NCBI GenBank assembly: GCA_022828595.1
Contig: JAKGHH010000004.1
Coordinates: 55,950,422 to 56,014,421, forward strand
DNA length: 64,000 bases
Source of the DNA: Nelumbo lutea
Taxonomy: Eukaryota; Streptophyta; Magnoliopsida; Proteales; Nelumbonaceae
Reading direction: 5' to 3'
Shown here: positions 22,870 to 34,600 of the stretch, piece by piece
How the letters are laid out: each line of letters begins with the position of its first letter
How positions within the stretch are numbered: the first letter of the stretch is position 1
Program-made: the position numbers and the translations under genes
Notes under the pieces: model-generated
The model's database searches: none
What the model was told of the DNA's origin: nothing
Seen by the model: only the letters and a program-made list of their open reading frames with translations

Positions 22870-23660
22870 ATGGCAAACGGATCATTTGCAAAGCTTCTTG
22901 ACGACAACAAGCTTAAGGGCCTAAACTATGCCGACTGGTACAGGAACCTTATGCTGGTCCTAGTTTCTGAAAAGCTAGACAAAGTGCAAAGAATCCTACC
23001 CCAGAGCGTCCAGGCAATAGGGTTTCTGAGGCCCGAAGGAGAGACTATCAGGAATGGGAGGAGAAAAACTCCCTTGCTCGGTGTTACATCATTGCCTCCT
23101 TGGACAACCCAATACAAAGGCAGTTCGATCAGATCAAACTAGCCAAAGACATATTGGACAGTCTTAGGACGATGTATGAAGAGCAGAATCATTCTACTCT
23201 ACAAAAAGTCTTGAAACAGTTCATGACCTCACAAATGACCAAGGGCCAATAAGTTCATGACCATTGTCTTCGGATGATGGGATACAGCAACGAACTAGAG
23301 GCTCTTGGATCCAGGCTGGACCTTGCGACTTAGATAGATGCTATCCTTAATTCTTTGCCCCGTTCCTTTAATCCGTTCATTATGAACTTTAATATGAACA
23401 AGCTGAATGTTAGCTTGCAAGAGCTCAGCAGTATGTTGCAAAGAGCCGAAGAACTGATTAGAAAGGATGAGCATGTAACTATGCTTGTTGAAACTAGCAA
23501 GACAGGCAAGAGAAAGAGGAAGGCAAAGAAGCCTCAGAAGAAAGCCACTATGGGTAAGAAGCAGAAGAAAGACAAAGCATCGGATGCCTGACACCTCTGC
23601 AAGAATACCGGCCACTGGAAAAGGAACTGTCATGCCTACCTGGAATCCAAAAAAGGTAAT
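22870..23660 (+). pseudogene. gag: Copia gag (frameshifted)
   Basis: Capsid protein of the outer element. It starts at ATG 22870 (MANGSFAKLLDDNKLKGLNY), a typical UBN2/Copia gag opening that includes the LNYADWYRNL block. The frame is lost near 23030 and partly recovered in another frame (LGCCDLDSA-type region), then MNKLNVSLQELSSML at 23390-23435 and a Lys-rich linker. The CCHC knuckle (HLCKNTGHWKRNC, 23590-23628) has lost its first Cys to a TGA stop at 23588-23590. Non-functional. Confidence 0.85.
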
Positions 23661-24083
23661 TTCGAAACTTGTTTTATAGAAACCAATCTGTTGGTAGCTT
23701 CTGCATCCTGATGTATTGACTCCGGGGCTTCAACTCATGCATGTAATTCACTGCAGGGGTTCAAGATAAGCAGAAGGCTGAGTGAAGTAGAAATCACACT
23801 CTACTTGGGGACTATTGCAACTATTGCAGCCGCGGCCATATCAACCATGGAGTTACTTTTTAGAGAATGAACTATTGTACTGAGAGATTGTCTTTATGTA
23901 TAAAATTTAATGAGAAATTTGATTTCTGTATCAAAACTGTGTACAGATGGTTATTTTGTCTTCTTTAGTAATACGAGTACTATTAAAAAAATAACAGATT
24001 TATCGCATACGGGGAACTGGAGAACGGTCTCTATATTCTACATCCTTGTCTAAAAACTAATATAACCGAAACTACATCGGCTG
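23661..24083 (+). pseudogene. Copia protease / pre-integrase remnant
   Basis: Protease core IDSGASTHACN is intact at 23715-23747 (Asp codon GAC, 23718-23720), followed by scattered pieces of the downstream region (LRDCLYV, NLISVSKLCTDGYF and GELENGLYILHP in shifting frames) up to 24060. The integrase that should follow is missing; the sequence jumps into LTR3 at 24084. Confidence 0.8.
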
Positions 24084-25963
24084 AGTATTTTATGAGTTTA
24101 TTGTAAATGAATAAAAGTGCATAATTGATTCATGTTCCCTTGGTATGTTTCTGTGTAATACCCTTAAACTGGACACTTAATGAGACTCGTGTTAGTTTAG
24201 AATGTTCACAGCCAATGGGTCGGTCTGGGGAGACTTGTCCTAACAAGGCTGACACTGTGGTGCCACCAAGTCAGTTGGGGTGGCCTGTCTCAGCTGCCAG
24301 GGTAAGACCCTAGGCACATACAGTGTAAGATTAATTGAATCTTTGAACTATACCAGATTTCCAGTATTACCCTAGACCTTGGAGATTGATGGGAAAAACT
24401 AGAAAGTAACACCCGACCACTAGACTCGATTATGATACTGCACTAGGTGTCGGATTGGGCTGTCTTTGATATACTAATCAGTGAGATCCTTAGAGGGGGT
24501 CAAATCCTGGGTATGTTGGGATAGTCTGAGAATTCATCTGAGTGGGTGATCATAGTGACAAGATCAGCCCCTTTGTTGGACAAAGGTAATGATCGGGGAT
24601 GCACTCTCACTAATGGAAACCAAGACTGCCGGTAGCCGATTTCAAACGTTGAGATTTGTTTTGCAAAATATATTTTATATGAGATATGAAAGTATATATG
24701 TTATGGTTTCCAAATGATTTGCAAAAGGTTTTAATTCCAGGATCCATATAAGCAGAGACTGCAACAATGTATCTTGCAGCCAAGGGAAATGTCCTCTCTT
24801 GTTGGGTAGTGTATGATCATTATGGGCTGAGAGGTTAAGTGTAAGACCATTGAGGATAATGCCTGATGGGTTAATCTTGCATCTGCACATAGTCCCTAGG
24901 TGTTACAAGGCGGCTTGGCCTAGGGACCACTTATGGTAAGTGTTGGGCCCATAGAGCTCATAAGATGGGTTTCAAGGGGTGCACTGTCCTTAACAGTGTA
25001 TTCGGCCAGGCCTTGTATCAAAGGTTGGGCTGAACCCTTGTGGCTGATGTGTAGGTCAATGTTTGGGTCCCACGCCATACAAGGAAGCCCAACTGGGCAG
25101 CAGTTTGGAAGGCTAAATGAATACATAACCTTAAATGGGCCTTAAGCCCATTTCGAACTGAGCTAATTTGATTAGTCACTTAAAGGGGCGAATTCTGAGA
25201 TGGATCAGCTGATAAGATTCGTCCCATACTCTATCCACTTAGAGAGTCCAAGATCTAAATAAGATTTAGATATGGAAGCCTCCTAATTAGATTAGGAGAT
25301 GGCTGATCTGATCTGCAGATACGATAAGGGTTATCACTTTTCACTTAATGGGACTTCTTATCCAAATATGATTTGGATCACCAACTCCTAATGGAATTAA
25401 GAGTTGATCCCTTTAAGATTATAAAAGGAGGAGGGGGTGGTAGCCTTTGGATATGCAAAGCAATACACTCTTGTCTTTAGAGTTGAGATCACAAGAAAAG
25501 AGAATTCTGCACCCTGCAAATACTTTGTTGTCACCTCCTTCCTGCAACCGCCGCATACAACAGTTTGATCTCCAGTTCTTGGGAGAAATCAAGATTCGAT
25601 CTTGATACCAATCTTTTGGAGAAAAGATTGGATGGAGTTGTATTCACAAGTCATCCAGTTGATTCTTGCAAAGGGTCAAGTTCTTTTGGAAGAACACTAC
25701 TGATTTTGCTCCACCCTGCACTGCGCCATGTTTAGTGGGAGCAGATTTTGGATCCTTCCTTGGGCGTGAACACCTTCATTGGGAGATACTACTTCTTTGT
25801 ATCAGGTATTATCCCTCCCTACTCCTTTTGGTTCAGATCTGGTTCAATTTATGGTTCAGGAATGATCATTGAAAATATGATTTTCTAAATAGGGAATTCG
25901 ATTCCCAGTTGAAGGGAAAGAAAAATTTTTGAAATTCGCCCCCTTATTTTGCAATCTTTGGGC
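24084..25963 (+). mobile_element. Copia LTR3, truncated at both ends
   Basis: Matches LTR2 from its position ~43 (GTATTTTATGAG) to just short of its end (CTTTGGGC), so both termini are missing and no target duplication exists. It carries the LTR2-type TATA box (25420-25427). It sits where integrase and the start of RT should be, so it replaced coding sequence rather than being a simple insertion. Confidence 0.85.
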
Positions 25964-26469
25964 GAATATGTGATTTGGAAGATGGATGTCAAAACTACAT
26001 TCCTGAATGGAGATCTTACTGAAGATATCTATATGTAGTTGCCGCAAGGCTTCATTGCTGCAGGTCAGGAAAACATGGTATGTAAACTTAATAGATCCAT
26101 TTATGGACTTAAGCAAGCTTCTAGAAGTTGGAACATCCGTTTTGACTCTGTTGTCAAATCATTTGACTTCGAGCAGAATCCGGATGAACCATATGTCTAC
26201 AGGAAGTACAGTGGAGACAATGTTACTTTCTTGGTTCTGCATGTAGATGACATTCTACTCATTGGAAATGTAGGAATGTTAACTACAGTGGAAGTATGGC
26301 TTTCACAGCAATTCTCCATGAAAGATCTTGGAGAAGCCTCCTATATACTGGGTCTTCGACTCTATAGAGATAGGTCAAAACGGATAACAGGATTATCCCA
26401 ATCTGCTTACATTGATAAAAAAGTCAATAGATATAGCATGGAGAACTCTAAGAAAGGAAATGTTCCTTT
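25964..26469 (+). pseudogene. Copia reverse transcriptase fragment
   Basis: Middle of a Copia RT: EYVIWKMDVKTTFLNGDL, then LPQGFIAAGQENMVCKLNRS, IYGLKQASRSWN and the catalytic box HVDDILLIGN (26240-26269; the usual Tyr is His), followed by MKDLGEASYILG. A TAG at 26036-26038 interrupts it. The frame is otherwise open for about 140 codons and stops where LTR4 begins (GNVPFS). Confidence 0.92.
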
Positions 26470-27759
26470 CAGCCCTTTTGTCGGACAAAGGTAATGATCG
26501 GGGATGCACTCTCACTAATGGAAACTAAGACTGCCGACAGTCGATTTCAATCATTGAGATTTGTTTTGCAAAATATATTTTATATGAGATATAAAAGTAT
26601 ATATATTATGGTTTCAAAATGATTTGCAAAAAGTTTTAATTCCCGGGATCCATGTAAGCAGAGAGTGCAACACTATTCCTTGCAACCGAGGGAGAGGTCA
26701 TCTCTTGTCGGGCAGTGTGTGATCATTATGAGCTGAGAAGTTAAGTGTAAGACCATTGAGGATAGTACCTGATGGGCTAATCTTGCATCTGCACACAGTC
26801 CCTGGGTGTTACAAGGTGGCTTGGCCTAGGGACCACTTAGGGTAAGTGTTGGACCCATAGAGCCCATAAGATGGGTTTTCGGGTGTGCATTGTCCATAAC
26901 AATATATTCGGCTAGGCCTTGTAACAAAGGCTAGGTTGAACCCATGTTGTTGATGTGTAGATCAATGTTTGGGTCCCACGCCATACAAGGAAGCCCAACT
27001 GGGCAGCAGTTTGGAAGGCTAAGTGAGTACATAACCTTAAATGGGCCTTAAGCCCATTTCGAACTAGGTTGATTTGATCAGTCAATTAAAAAGGGGGCGA
27101 ATTCTGAGATGGATCAGCTGATAGGATTGGGCCTAGACCCTATCCACTTAGAGAGTCCAAGATCTAAATAAGATTTAGATCTGGAAGCCTCCTAATTAGA
27201 TTAGGAGATGGCTGATCTGATCTGCAGATAAGATAAGAGTTATCCCTTATCACTTAAAGGGACTTCTAATCCAAATATGATTTGTATCAGCAACTCCTAT
27301 TGGGATTAGGAGCTAATCCCTTTAAGATTATGAAAGGAGAAAGGGGCGACACCAATTATTGATTAATGTTCAATTCTCTTCAGAGCTGAAAATCACAAGA
27401 AGAGAGAATTTTGCACCCTGCGAATACTCTCTTGCCGTCTCCTTCCTGTAGCCGCCACCTCAAGTAGTTCGATCTCCTACTCTGTACAGGAGTAATCAAG
27501 ATTTGATCTTGATACCAATTTTTTGGGGAAAAGATTGGATTGGAGCTGTATTCACAAGCCATCCTATTGATTCTTGCGAATTGTCAAGTTCTTTTGGAAG
27601 AACATTGCTAATTTTGCTCCATCCTGCACTGTGTCATCTTCAGTGGGAGCAGATTTTGGATCTTTCCTTGGGCGTGAACACCTCCATTGGGAGATATTGT
27701 TTCGCCCAGTCCATTCCGCAACATTTGGGCGTCCATGTGATGCATATCCTATCCCTTCA
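26470..27759 (+). mobile_element. Copia LTR4 (3' LTR, 5'-truncated)
   Basis: Begins at CAGCCCTTTTGTCGGAC, equivalent to position ~523 of LTR1, directly fused to RT. It ends ATCCCTTCA at 27759 before the ATAAA duplication. A ~130-bp internal deletion near 27704 joins GAGATATTGTTT to CGCCCAGTCCATTCC. It shares the LTR1-specific promoter variant. Confidence 0.88.
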
Positions 27760-27764
27760 ATAAA

Positions 27765-28324
27765 ATCCAATAAATCCAGTTGGTCATCTTTTCAAACATT
27801 TGGGCCTAAGACTCGACTAGTTGGTCATCTTTTCAAACATAAACAATGAAGAAGTCAACTATTAGCCATGAAAAACCTCTCACAACATGAGTCTAATGGT
27901 CATATTTGAGCTCCAACAACTCTTTACTCTTTGGGATAGTTTAAAATAATTTGGAAATCATCACTAAACTTCTCTTAATATGGAAAAATGATGAGCTAAT
28001 GGATTTGAATGGTCATATTTTTGAGAGTTTGGATCCAAGATATAAACTCTTGGAGAAAACAAGATTACAACAGAAACCTAGTGCAAGATCTTAACATATC
28101 TTGAAAATTAAAAGAAAAGAGAAATCAAAGAGAAACTTGAGAAAACCAATGGATTAATCAGTTACACATTCCCTTGATCCAAAAGGAGAGAAATTTCTTT
28201 AACCATATATAAGAGTTTAGAATTTGTTATTGAATCCTACGAGCCCATTGGATTGAGCTTCACATTGTGAAATCTTGCTTACTGAGATAGTTTGGTTGTA
28301 TTCGATATATTTACCTTGAAGAGG

Positions 28325-28365
<41 letters not shown>

Positions 28366-28614
28366 ATTTGTTGTTTCTTCTCGGTGTGCTTTATTTTCTT
28401 GCGTTAATTTGATATTTTTGCTTCATTGAATTGATTTTTTAGTACAAAAACTTCCACTAACCATCACACTCATTTTACATTTTTTATAAGAACTTCCACC
28501 AACCATGTTCTTGCATTAATTTATAAAAATTCTTAATATCTGTCTTTTACCCCTTTACATCCAAACATTTTACAAATTACTACAACACTACAACATGGTT
28601 TCAGTAGGTGGAAG
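27765..28614. other. Spacer with short repeats, no gene seen
   Basis: A 22-bp string containing TTGGTCATCTTTTCAAACAT occurs at 27778-27799 and again at 27819-27840. A (TA)n run lies at 28327-28361. No coding motif. Confidence 0.6.
28327..28361. repeat. (TA)n microsatellite
   Basis: About 17 uninterrupted AT dinucleotides. Confidence 0.95.
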
Positions 28615-29045
28615 TAGGGATGGTAATTTTTCCCATTTTCCCACTCCTCGCAGGGACCCGCCCCAAATGGGGCAAGGATGGGGATGATTTACCCCCATGG
28701 GGATGGGGCGGGGGAATCCCAACCAATATATTATGTACATACATCTATATATGTATTATAAATATGTATGTATGTACATATTAATATGTATATATATATA
28801 TATAAAATATGGTTGAATATATTTGAATTAATATATTTGAACATTTTTAATAGAATTGTAAATTTTAACTATTTTATTTTTAATTTTTTAAATAAAATAA
28901 AAAACAAAAACAAAATAGTTGACATTATAAAAAAATCACGAGAAGTTGGGATCCCCTGGGGATGGGGTTAACCTTGTCCCCGTTGGCGGGGACGGGGGGA
29001 TGGGGAGTGGTTCCCTGTCCCTGCCATGCCCCGTAGCCATTCCTA
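28615..29045. mobile_element. hAT-type MITE, G-rich
   Basis: 431 bp. Terminal inverted repeats TAGGGATGG and CCATTCCTA (8 of 9 complementary). Flanked by an 8-bp duplication GGTGGAAG (28607-28614) and GGTAGAAG (29046-29053), one mismatch, as expected for hAT. Both arms are rich in GGGGATGGGG/CCCC words that can pair; the middle is AT-rich (TATGTATGTACATA). No transposase, so it is non-autonomous. Confidence 0.8.
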
Positions 29046-29053
29046 GGTAGAAG

Positions 29054-31971
29054 ACTGGCCCTCACCCTTACACTTATGGAATCATGACTCTTTTCATACT
29101 CTGTCGTTGGATTCTACTACTTTAAAAGTTTAAAGAATATGCAAGGAAGAAAAAGATCTTTGATGATTATATTAGAGATAAAGGGGAGGTATTAGTCATT
29201 TACTCCAATTTGATGATTATTATTATTATCGCATTTTGTTTAATATAATCAATATATAAAATCAGAAAATTGAGATTTGTCCAAAATTTTCTATACATTT
29301 TTTATAAATTTTGTATTTTATACATTCTAAGATTTTTTATTTAATTATAACATCATGGGTTGGCTCATTTGGCATGAATGTTTAAACCAATTACCCACCA
29401 CCCCAACATAGAAGTGGTTTTATTCTTGGTCAATTTCAAATTTTTTATTCCATTTTCATCATTAATAAAAACAATTTTTATTTATTATGATGAATATGAT
29501 ATTAGAGATATGCCCAAATTTTTATAATTTTGATATTTTTATTATTTTATTATGACATCATGGATTAACTAGCCCATTTGACATAGACAATTGAACCACT
29601 AACCTACCACTTGAACCGGGAAACAGTTTTAATGTCCAATCAATTTTGAATTTTGTTATTTTCATCATTAATAAATATGCATCTTATTCATTATATACTT
29701 ATTTTTTTTTGTTTAATATGATGAACATATAATATTACAGTGTTCAATATTTTACAAAAAAAAAAACATTTCTTTGATTTTTTTGTATTATATATATTTT
29801 TTATATTTCTATGTAATAATAACATCATGGACTGACTCATTTGTGATTTGATCAAAATGGTTGAACCACCAACCTACTACCCAAAGAGGAAAATGGTTCC
29901 ATTTTCTAGTTGAATTTAAAAAATAGTTTTCTATACTATTAAAATTATGTGGTACATACATTCATATAAATTTACTTAACAAATAGTTTATATAAAATTA
30001 GTTGAATTCATTGATGAAAAACAAAAATGCCTTAAATAATGGATTTAATGAAAGAAAATAAGAATTAATACCTGTCTTAAAAAAGGGAATTGGATGAGTT
30101 AAAAATGTTGATGATAATAGTTAATTTGAATATTCTTATTAAAACTTATGTAACAAAGACAAGTTTAGATTTGGTGAGGACACAAGTGTGTGAACCTAGT
30201 TGCGTAACAAATCATGAGTAAACACACCGGTGTTCCTTATGCTTTGGCCCCATGTAAGATGTGGGCTCATGTGTACGAAATAGTGGAATGTTAACTTGTA
30301 ATTGTCACATAGCCAAGTTTGCATGCTTGTGCTTATAATAGATCAAATGGCAACAGAGGCAAGTAACCAAAGCATGTTGTATTGGTGGATTTATTATCTT
30401 TCAACTTAAAGACTTAGCTTTAAATCTTATTATTTTGTATTTTATATCAATGCTATTAACTTGTGGTTGAAACAAATACTTGAATGGTTGAACCATCACC
30501 CGTATAAATTTAATTAAGAGTCTACTTGAATCCAACCTTTTCAACAAAAAAAGAAAAGAAAAAAAAAACATAACAATTAAATGGTCATATTGGTTGAACT
30601 ATTAACCTATTTCACCAGGTTAATGGGATATGGGTTAGACATTAATTTTTTTTTAGTATGTTTAGCCATTTTTATCTTTAACAACAATATATCTCATTTT
30701 TCACACATATTTTTGTTTAATATGATGATTAATTTATATATCTCACATTGACTTATTAGATTAAAATACAGTTTCAATTGATTTTTAATTTGTGTTTTTT
30801 ATCCTATGCTTATATCAATTTGTTAGGCTGATTAATTTGCTATCTAATTAAAGAAAATTTTGGGTCCATTTACTACCAAACTATTTGCCTACAAAAATAT
30901 ACTGACTTAACCACTATGTTATTGATTTAGCATAGTTAGGCTGATCAATTTGCTATCTAATTAAACAAAATTTTGGGTCCATTTACTACCAAGCTATTTG
31001 CCTACAAAAATATACTGACTTAACCACTATGTTATTGATTTAGCATATTGAACCATTTAACTTGGCCATTGGGTTTATGGGTCTATTATTGTATTTGATA
31101 ATTTTAATTTGCTAAGCAATAATTGAATGAAATTATGCCTACGGGCTTTTTCTCAAAAAAAAAAGTTGGTTCATGGGTTAAAAAACTCTTTGATCCCAAT
31201 TTTTTATTCTATTTCTTTTATAGATAAAAAATAACTATTATTTATTGCACTTTTTAATATGACAACTACGCATTAATAGAAATATATCTACATTTTTTAT
31301 CAATTTTCTATTTATTGTAGATTTTTGTTTTTCTATTTATTTTTTAATTTTTTATTACTTGATTTGTGACATTATAAATTCACCTATTTGATTTGACTGA
31401 ATTGGTCTCCTGCCACTTAGATGGAATACCATTTTTAGATAGTTTTAAATTATGTATTTCACTTACATCATTAATAAAAACAATTCTTGCTCATCACATT
31501 TTATTTTGTTTGATATAATTAATGTATAATATTAGAGATCCAAAGTTTTCTTTTTTATATATTTTTTTATTCTTTGTGTATATCTATTTTAAAAGTTTTA
31601 TTATTTAATTATCACATTGATCTATTTGATCCAAAGCATTAACCCATCGACCAAAGAGGAAAATTATTTTATTTTTAGGTTTATTTTAAATTTTGTATTC
31701 CATTTCCCTCATTAATAAAATTACTTTTTATGTATAATACTTATTTTTGTTTAACATAATGAATATAAAATATTAGAGATATAACCATTTTTTTATTTTT
31801 TACAAGTATATAATATTAGATATTTGCCAAAATTTTTGCCTTTTTTCTATTTTTGTGATTCTTTGTATTTTTTATTTTGAAATATTTTATTATTTGACTA
31901 TGACATCATTTCATTTCTATATTTATTTTAAATTTTGTATTTCATTTTTATCATTAATAAAAATATTTTTA
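29054..31971. repeat. Decayed tandem repeat array, left part
   Basis: Recurring phrases in constant order: CATCATTAATAAAA, TTTAATATGATGAATAT, ATATTAGAGATAT, GACATCATGG, then GAACCACTAACCTACCAC. For example, CATTAATA occurs at about 29458, 29668, 31469, 31713 and 31951, and the ACATCATGG anchor at about 29351, 29563 and 29823. Spacing is 210-280 bp, so this is an old, diverged array. No genes. It is interrupted at 31972 by a solo LTR and resumes at 33912. Confidence 0.65.
30823..31047 (+). repeat. 113-bp tandem duplication
   Basis: 30823-30935 and 30936-31047 are adjacent copies beginning TTAGGCTGAT, differing at only a few bases. They are much more alike than the surrounding array units, so this is a recent duplication. 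Confidence 0.92.
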
Positions 31972-33906
31972 TGAAGGGATGGGGGATCCATCATATGGAT
32001 AGCCGAACCCTACAAGATGGTTGGGCAAATTTTCAAAAATTTCTTTATTTCCATCCGGGAATCCTATTCCCAATTTAGAAAACTGCATTTTCAATGTTCA
32101 TTCTTGTAACCAAATCAGACCAAATCTAAAACCAAGATTAGGGAGGGATATACCTGATATGGAACCCACGCAAAAAGCTCCTCACAACGTAGGTGCTAAC
32201 ATCCAAAGAGTGTACCAAATCCTCTCTCCACTGAAGATGACACAACTTAGGATGAGGCAAGATCAACAAGTAGTTCTTCACCAAGAACTTGTGATTTTTC
32301 AACAAGAATCGAATGGGGTAGTAAGCATAGCTTCAAAATTGTTTCTTCTAGCAAGAAACAATATCAAGATCCAATCTTGATCAGATCCATGAACTGGAGA
32401 TTGAACAGGGTAGGGCAGCAAGAGCAAGAAGAAAAAGAACTTAAGGCAAGATCAGTCTAATTGAGTTGTCTTCTCTTTGTATTGTGTCTGGTGTATTTTT
32501 CATGTCTGCCCTGCTCTCTATTTATAACCTTAAAGAGACAACCTCCTAATCTGATTAGGAGTTTCCTGATCCAAATCTTTATTTGGATCTGGACTCTTTA
32601 AGTGATAAGGATAATCCCTTATCTTATCTGCAGTTCAAGATCAACTTATTCCTAATCAAATTAGGAGTTTCCTTATCCAAATCTTTATTTGGATCTGGAC
32701 TCTTTAAGTGGATAAGAGTTATCCCCTTATCCTTATCTACTGATCCAAATCCAGATCTCCCCCTATTTAATTAATCCAATTAACCCAGTTCGAAATGGGC
32801 TTTTATGCCCATTAAGCTTTCAGACTCACTTCCATTTAATGCTGACCAGTTTGGTTCTCTTTATATGGTGTGGGACCCTAACATTGATCTACACATCAGC
32901 CACATGGGTTCAGTCTGACATCTATTACAAGGCCTGGCCGAATTCACTACTGAATGCAGTGAACCCCTGAGTCCATCACCATGGGCTCTTAATGGGCCCA
33001 ACATTTACACTAAATGGTCATTGGGTCTACCCATCTTATGAAGGCCCAAGGACTGTGGGTAGATGCAAGATTAGCCCATCAGGTATAACCCTCAATGGTC
33101 TTACACATAACTTCTCAGCCCTTAATGATCAAACACTGCCCGACAAGAGAGAACCTCTCCCTCGTCTACAAGGTACAGTGCTGCACTATCTACTCACATA
33201 GATCCTGGGAATTAAAACATTTTTGCAAACATTTTGAAAACATAATAGATATAAGTATATCTTTATATAAAATATATTTTGCAAAACCAAATTCCAAACA
33301 CATTTGAAATCCACTACCGACAGTTTAGGCTTCCATCAAAGAAAGTGCATTTTCCCGATCATTCACTTTGTCCGATAAAGGGGCTGATCCTGTCACTATG
33401 ATCACCCACTCAGATGAGTTTTCATACAGTCCCAACATACCCAGGTTTTGACCCCCTCTGAGGATCTCACTAATTGGCACATCAAAGACAATCCAATCCA
33501 ACACCTAGTGCAATATCATAATCGAGTCTAGGGGTTAAGTGTAACATTCTAGTTTTACCCATCTATATTCAAGGTCTAAGGCAATATTGAAATTTTGGTC
33601 CGGTTCAGGGTTTCAAGAAAACCCACACTGCATGTACCTCAGGTCTCACCCTAGCAGTTGAGACAAGCCACTCCAACCAACTTGGTAGTACATCGGTGTT
33701 AGCCTTGACAAGATAAATCTCCCCAGATCTATCTAATGGCTATGAAGATTCTAAACTAACACGAGTCTCATATGTGCCCAGTCTAAGGGTATTACATAGA
33801 AACACACCACAATAACACAAATCAAATATGTACTTTATTCACTTACAATAAATGTCATAATGTACATCATGCTGATAGGAGCTAAGGGCATATACACTGT
33901 CTAACA
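31972..33906 (-). mobile_element. Copia solo LTR (TTTTA duplication)
   Basis: 1935 bp; on the minus strand it runs from TGTTAGACAG to ATCCCTTCA. It is flanked by a perfect 5-bp duplication TTTTA (31967-31971 and 33907-33911), with no primer binding site or polypurine tract alongside, hence a solo LTR. It has one TATA module (TATAAATAG on the minus strand near 32520) and two copies of the palindromic module. It lies within a unit of the surrounding tandem repeat. Confidence 0.93.
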
Positions 33907-33911
33907 TTTTA

Positions 33912-34600
33912 CACATCCTACTTATTTTTGTTTAGTATGATGAATATATAATATTAGAGATATACCCAATTCTTTTTTTTTTTTTTGTATTTTTATATTT
34001 TATCTATACATTTCAATTTTTATTTTTTAATTATGGTACTATTGGTTAACCCATTTAACCCAAATGTTTAAATTGCTTACCTACCATTGAGAGAAGAAGA
34101 GAATGGTTTTTTTTAGATTACCTTTCAAAACATTGATTTTTATATTATTAAAATTAATGTTGTAGATTTAATTAGTAGAATTTAATGATGAGAAACAAAT
34201 ATACCTTAAATATAGGATTTAATGAGAGTATGAGAGTTAATACCTTTTATATGCATGGGACTTAATGAGAGAGAATTGGAAAATGGTTTCATTTCTAGTT
34301 GGTTTTAAATTTTATATTCCATTTCCACCGATAACAAAATTTTTTTTATTTATCATAGATGTGCTCAAAACTTTCTACAAATTTTGTTTTATTTTATATT
34401 TTTTACTTTAATTATTTCTGAAATTTTTATTGTTTAATTATGGCATCATTTGTTAGCCCATTTGAACCAAAATGGTTGAACTTATTACAACCACCTAGAG
34501 AAAAATATGATTTTATTTCTTGATTTATTTTAAAACATAACTTTTTATACTATTAAAATTATTGTTTATTAATATAACTAATGGAATTTAGTGATAGGAA
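33912..34600. repeat. Decayed tandem repeat array, right part
   Basis: Continues the unit broken by the solo LTR (TTTTTGTTTAGTATGATGAATATATAATATTAGAGATAT directly after the duplication, given here only as its position 33926-33963), with further anchors at about 34034 and 34440 (CATTTGTTAGCCCATTTGAACC region). Confidence 0.6.

Larger units (their letters stand above)
17188..27759 (+). mobile_element. Composite Ty1/Copia element with ATAAA target duplication
   Basis: The outer boundaries are TGTTAGACAG at 17188 and ATCCCTTCA at 27759. They are flanked by a perfect 5-bp direct repeat ATAAA (17183-17187 and 27760-27764), which marks a single integration event. Inside are a full 5' LTR (LTR1), primer binding site, leader, broken gag and protease, an extra truncated LTR (LTR3), an RT fragment and a 5'-truncated 3' LTR (LTR4). 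A solo LTR with its own duplication sits in the leader. LTR1 and LTR4 share diagnostic differences (TTATGAAAGGAGAAAGG in place of the TATAAAA-type box, and a CAATTATTGAT stretch) against LTR2 and LTR3, so LTR1 and LTR4 are the original pair. Integrase, RNase H and most of RT are absent. Confidence 0.88.

Noticed and set aside
29200..34600. CRISPR-like reading of the regularly spaced phrases
   Set aside because: Units are 210-280 bp, diverged and in plant AT-rich DNA; there are no short identical repeats with unique spacers.
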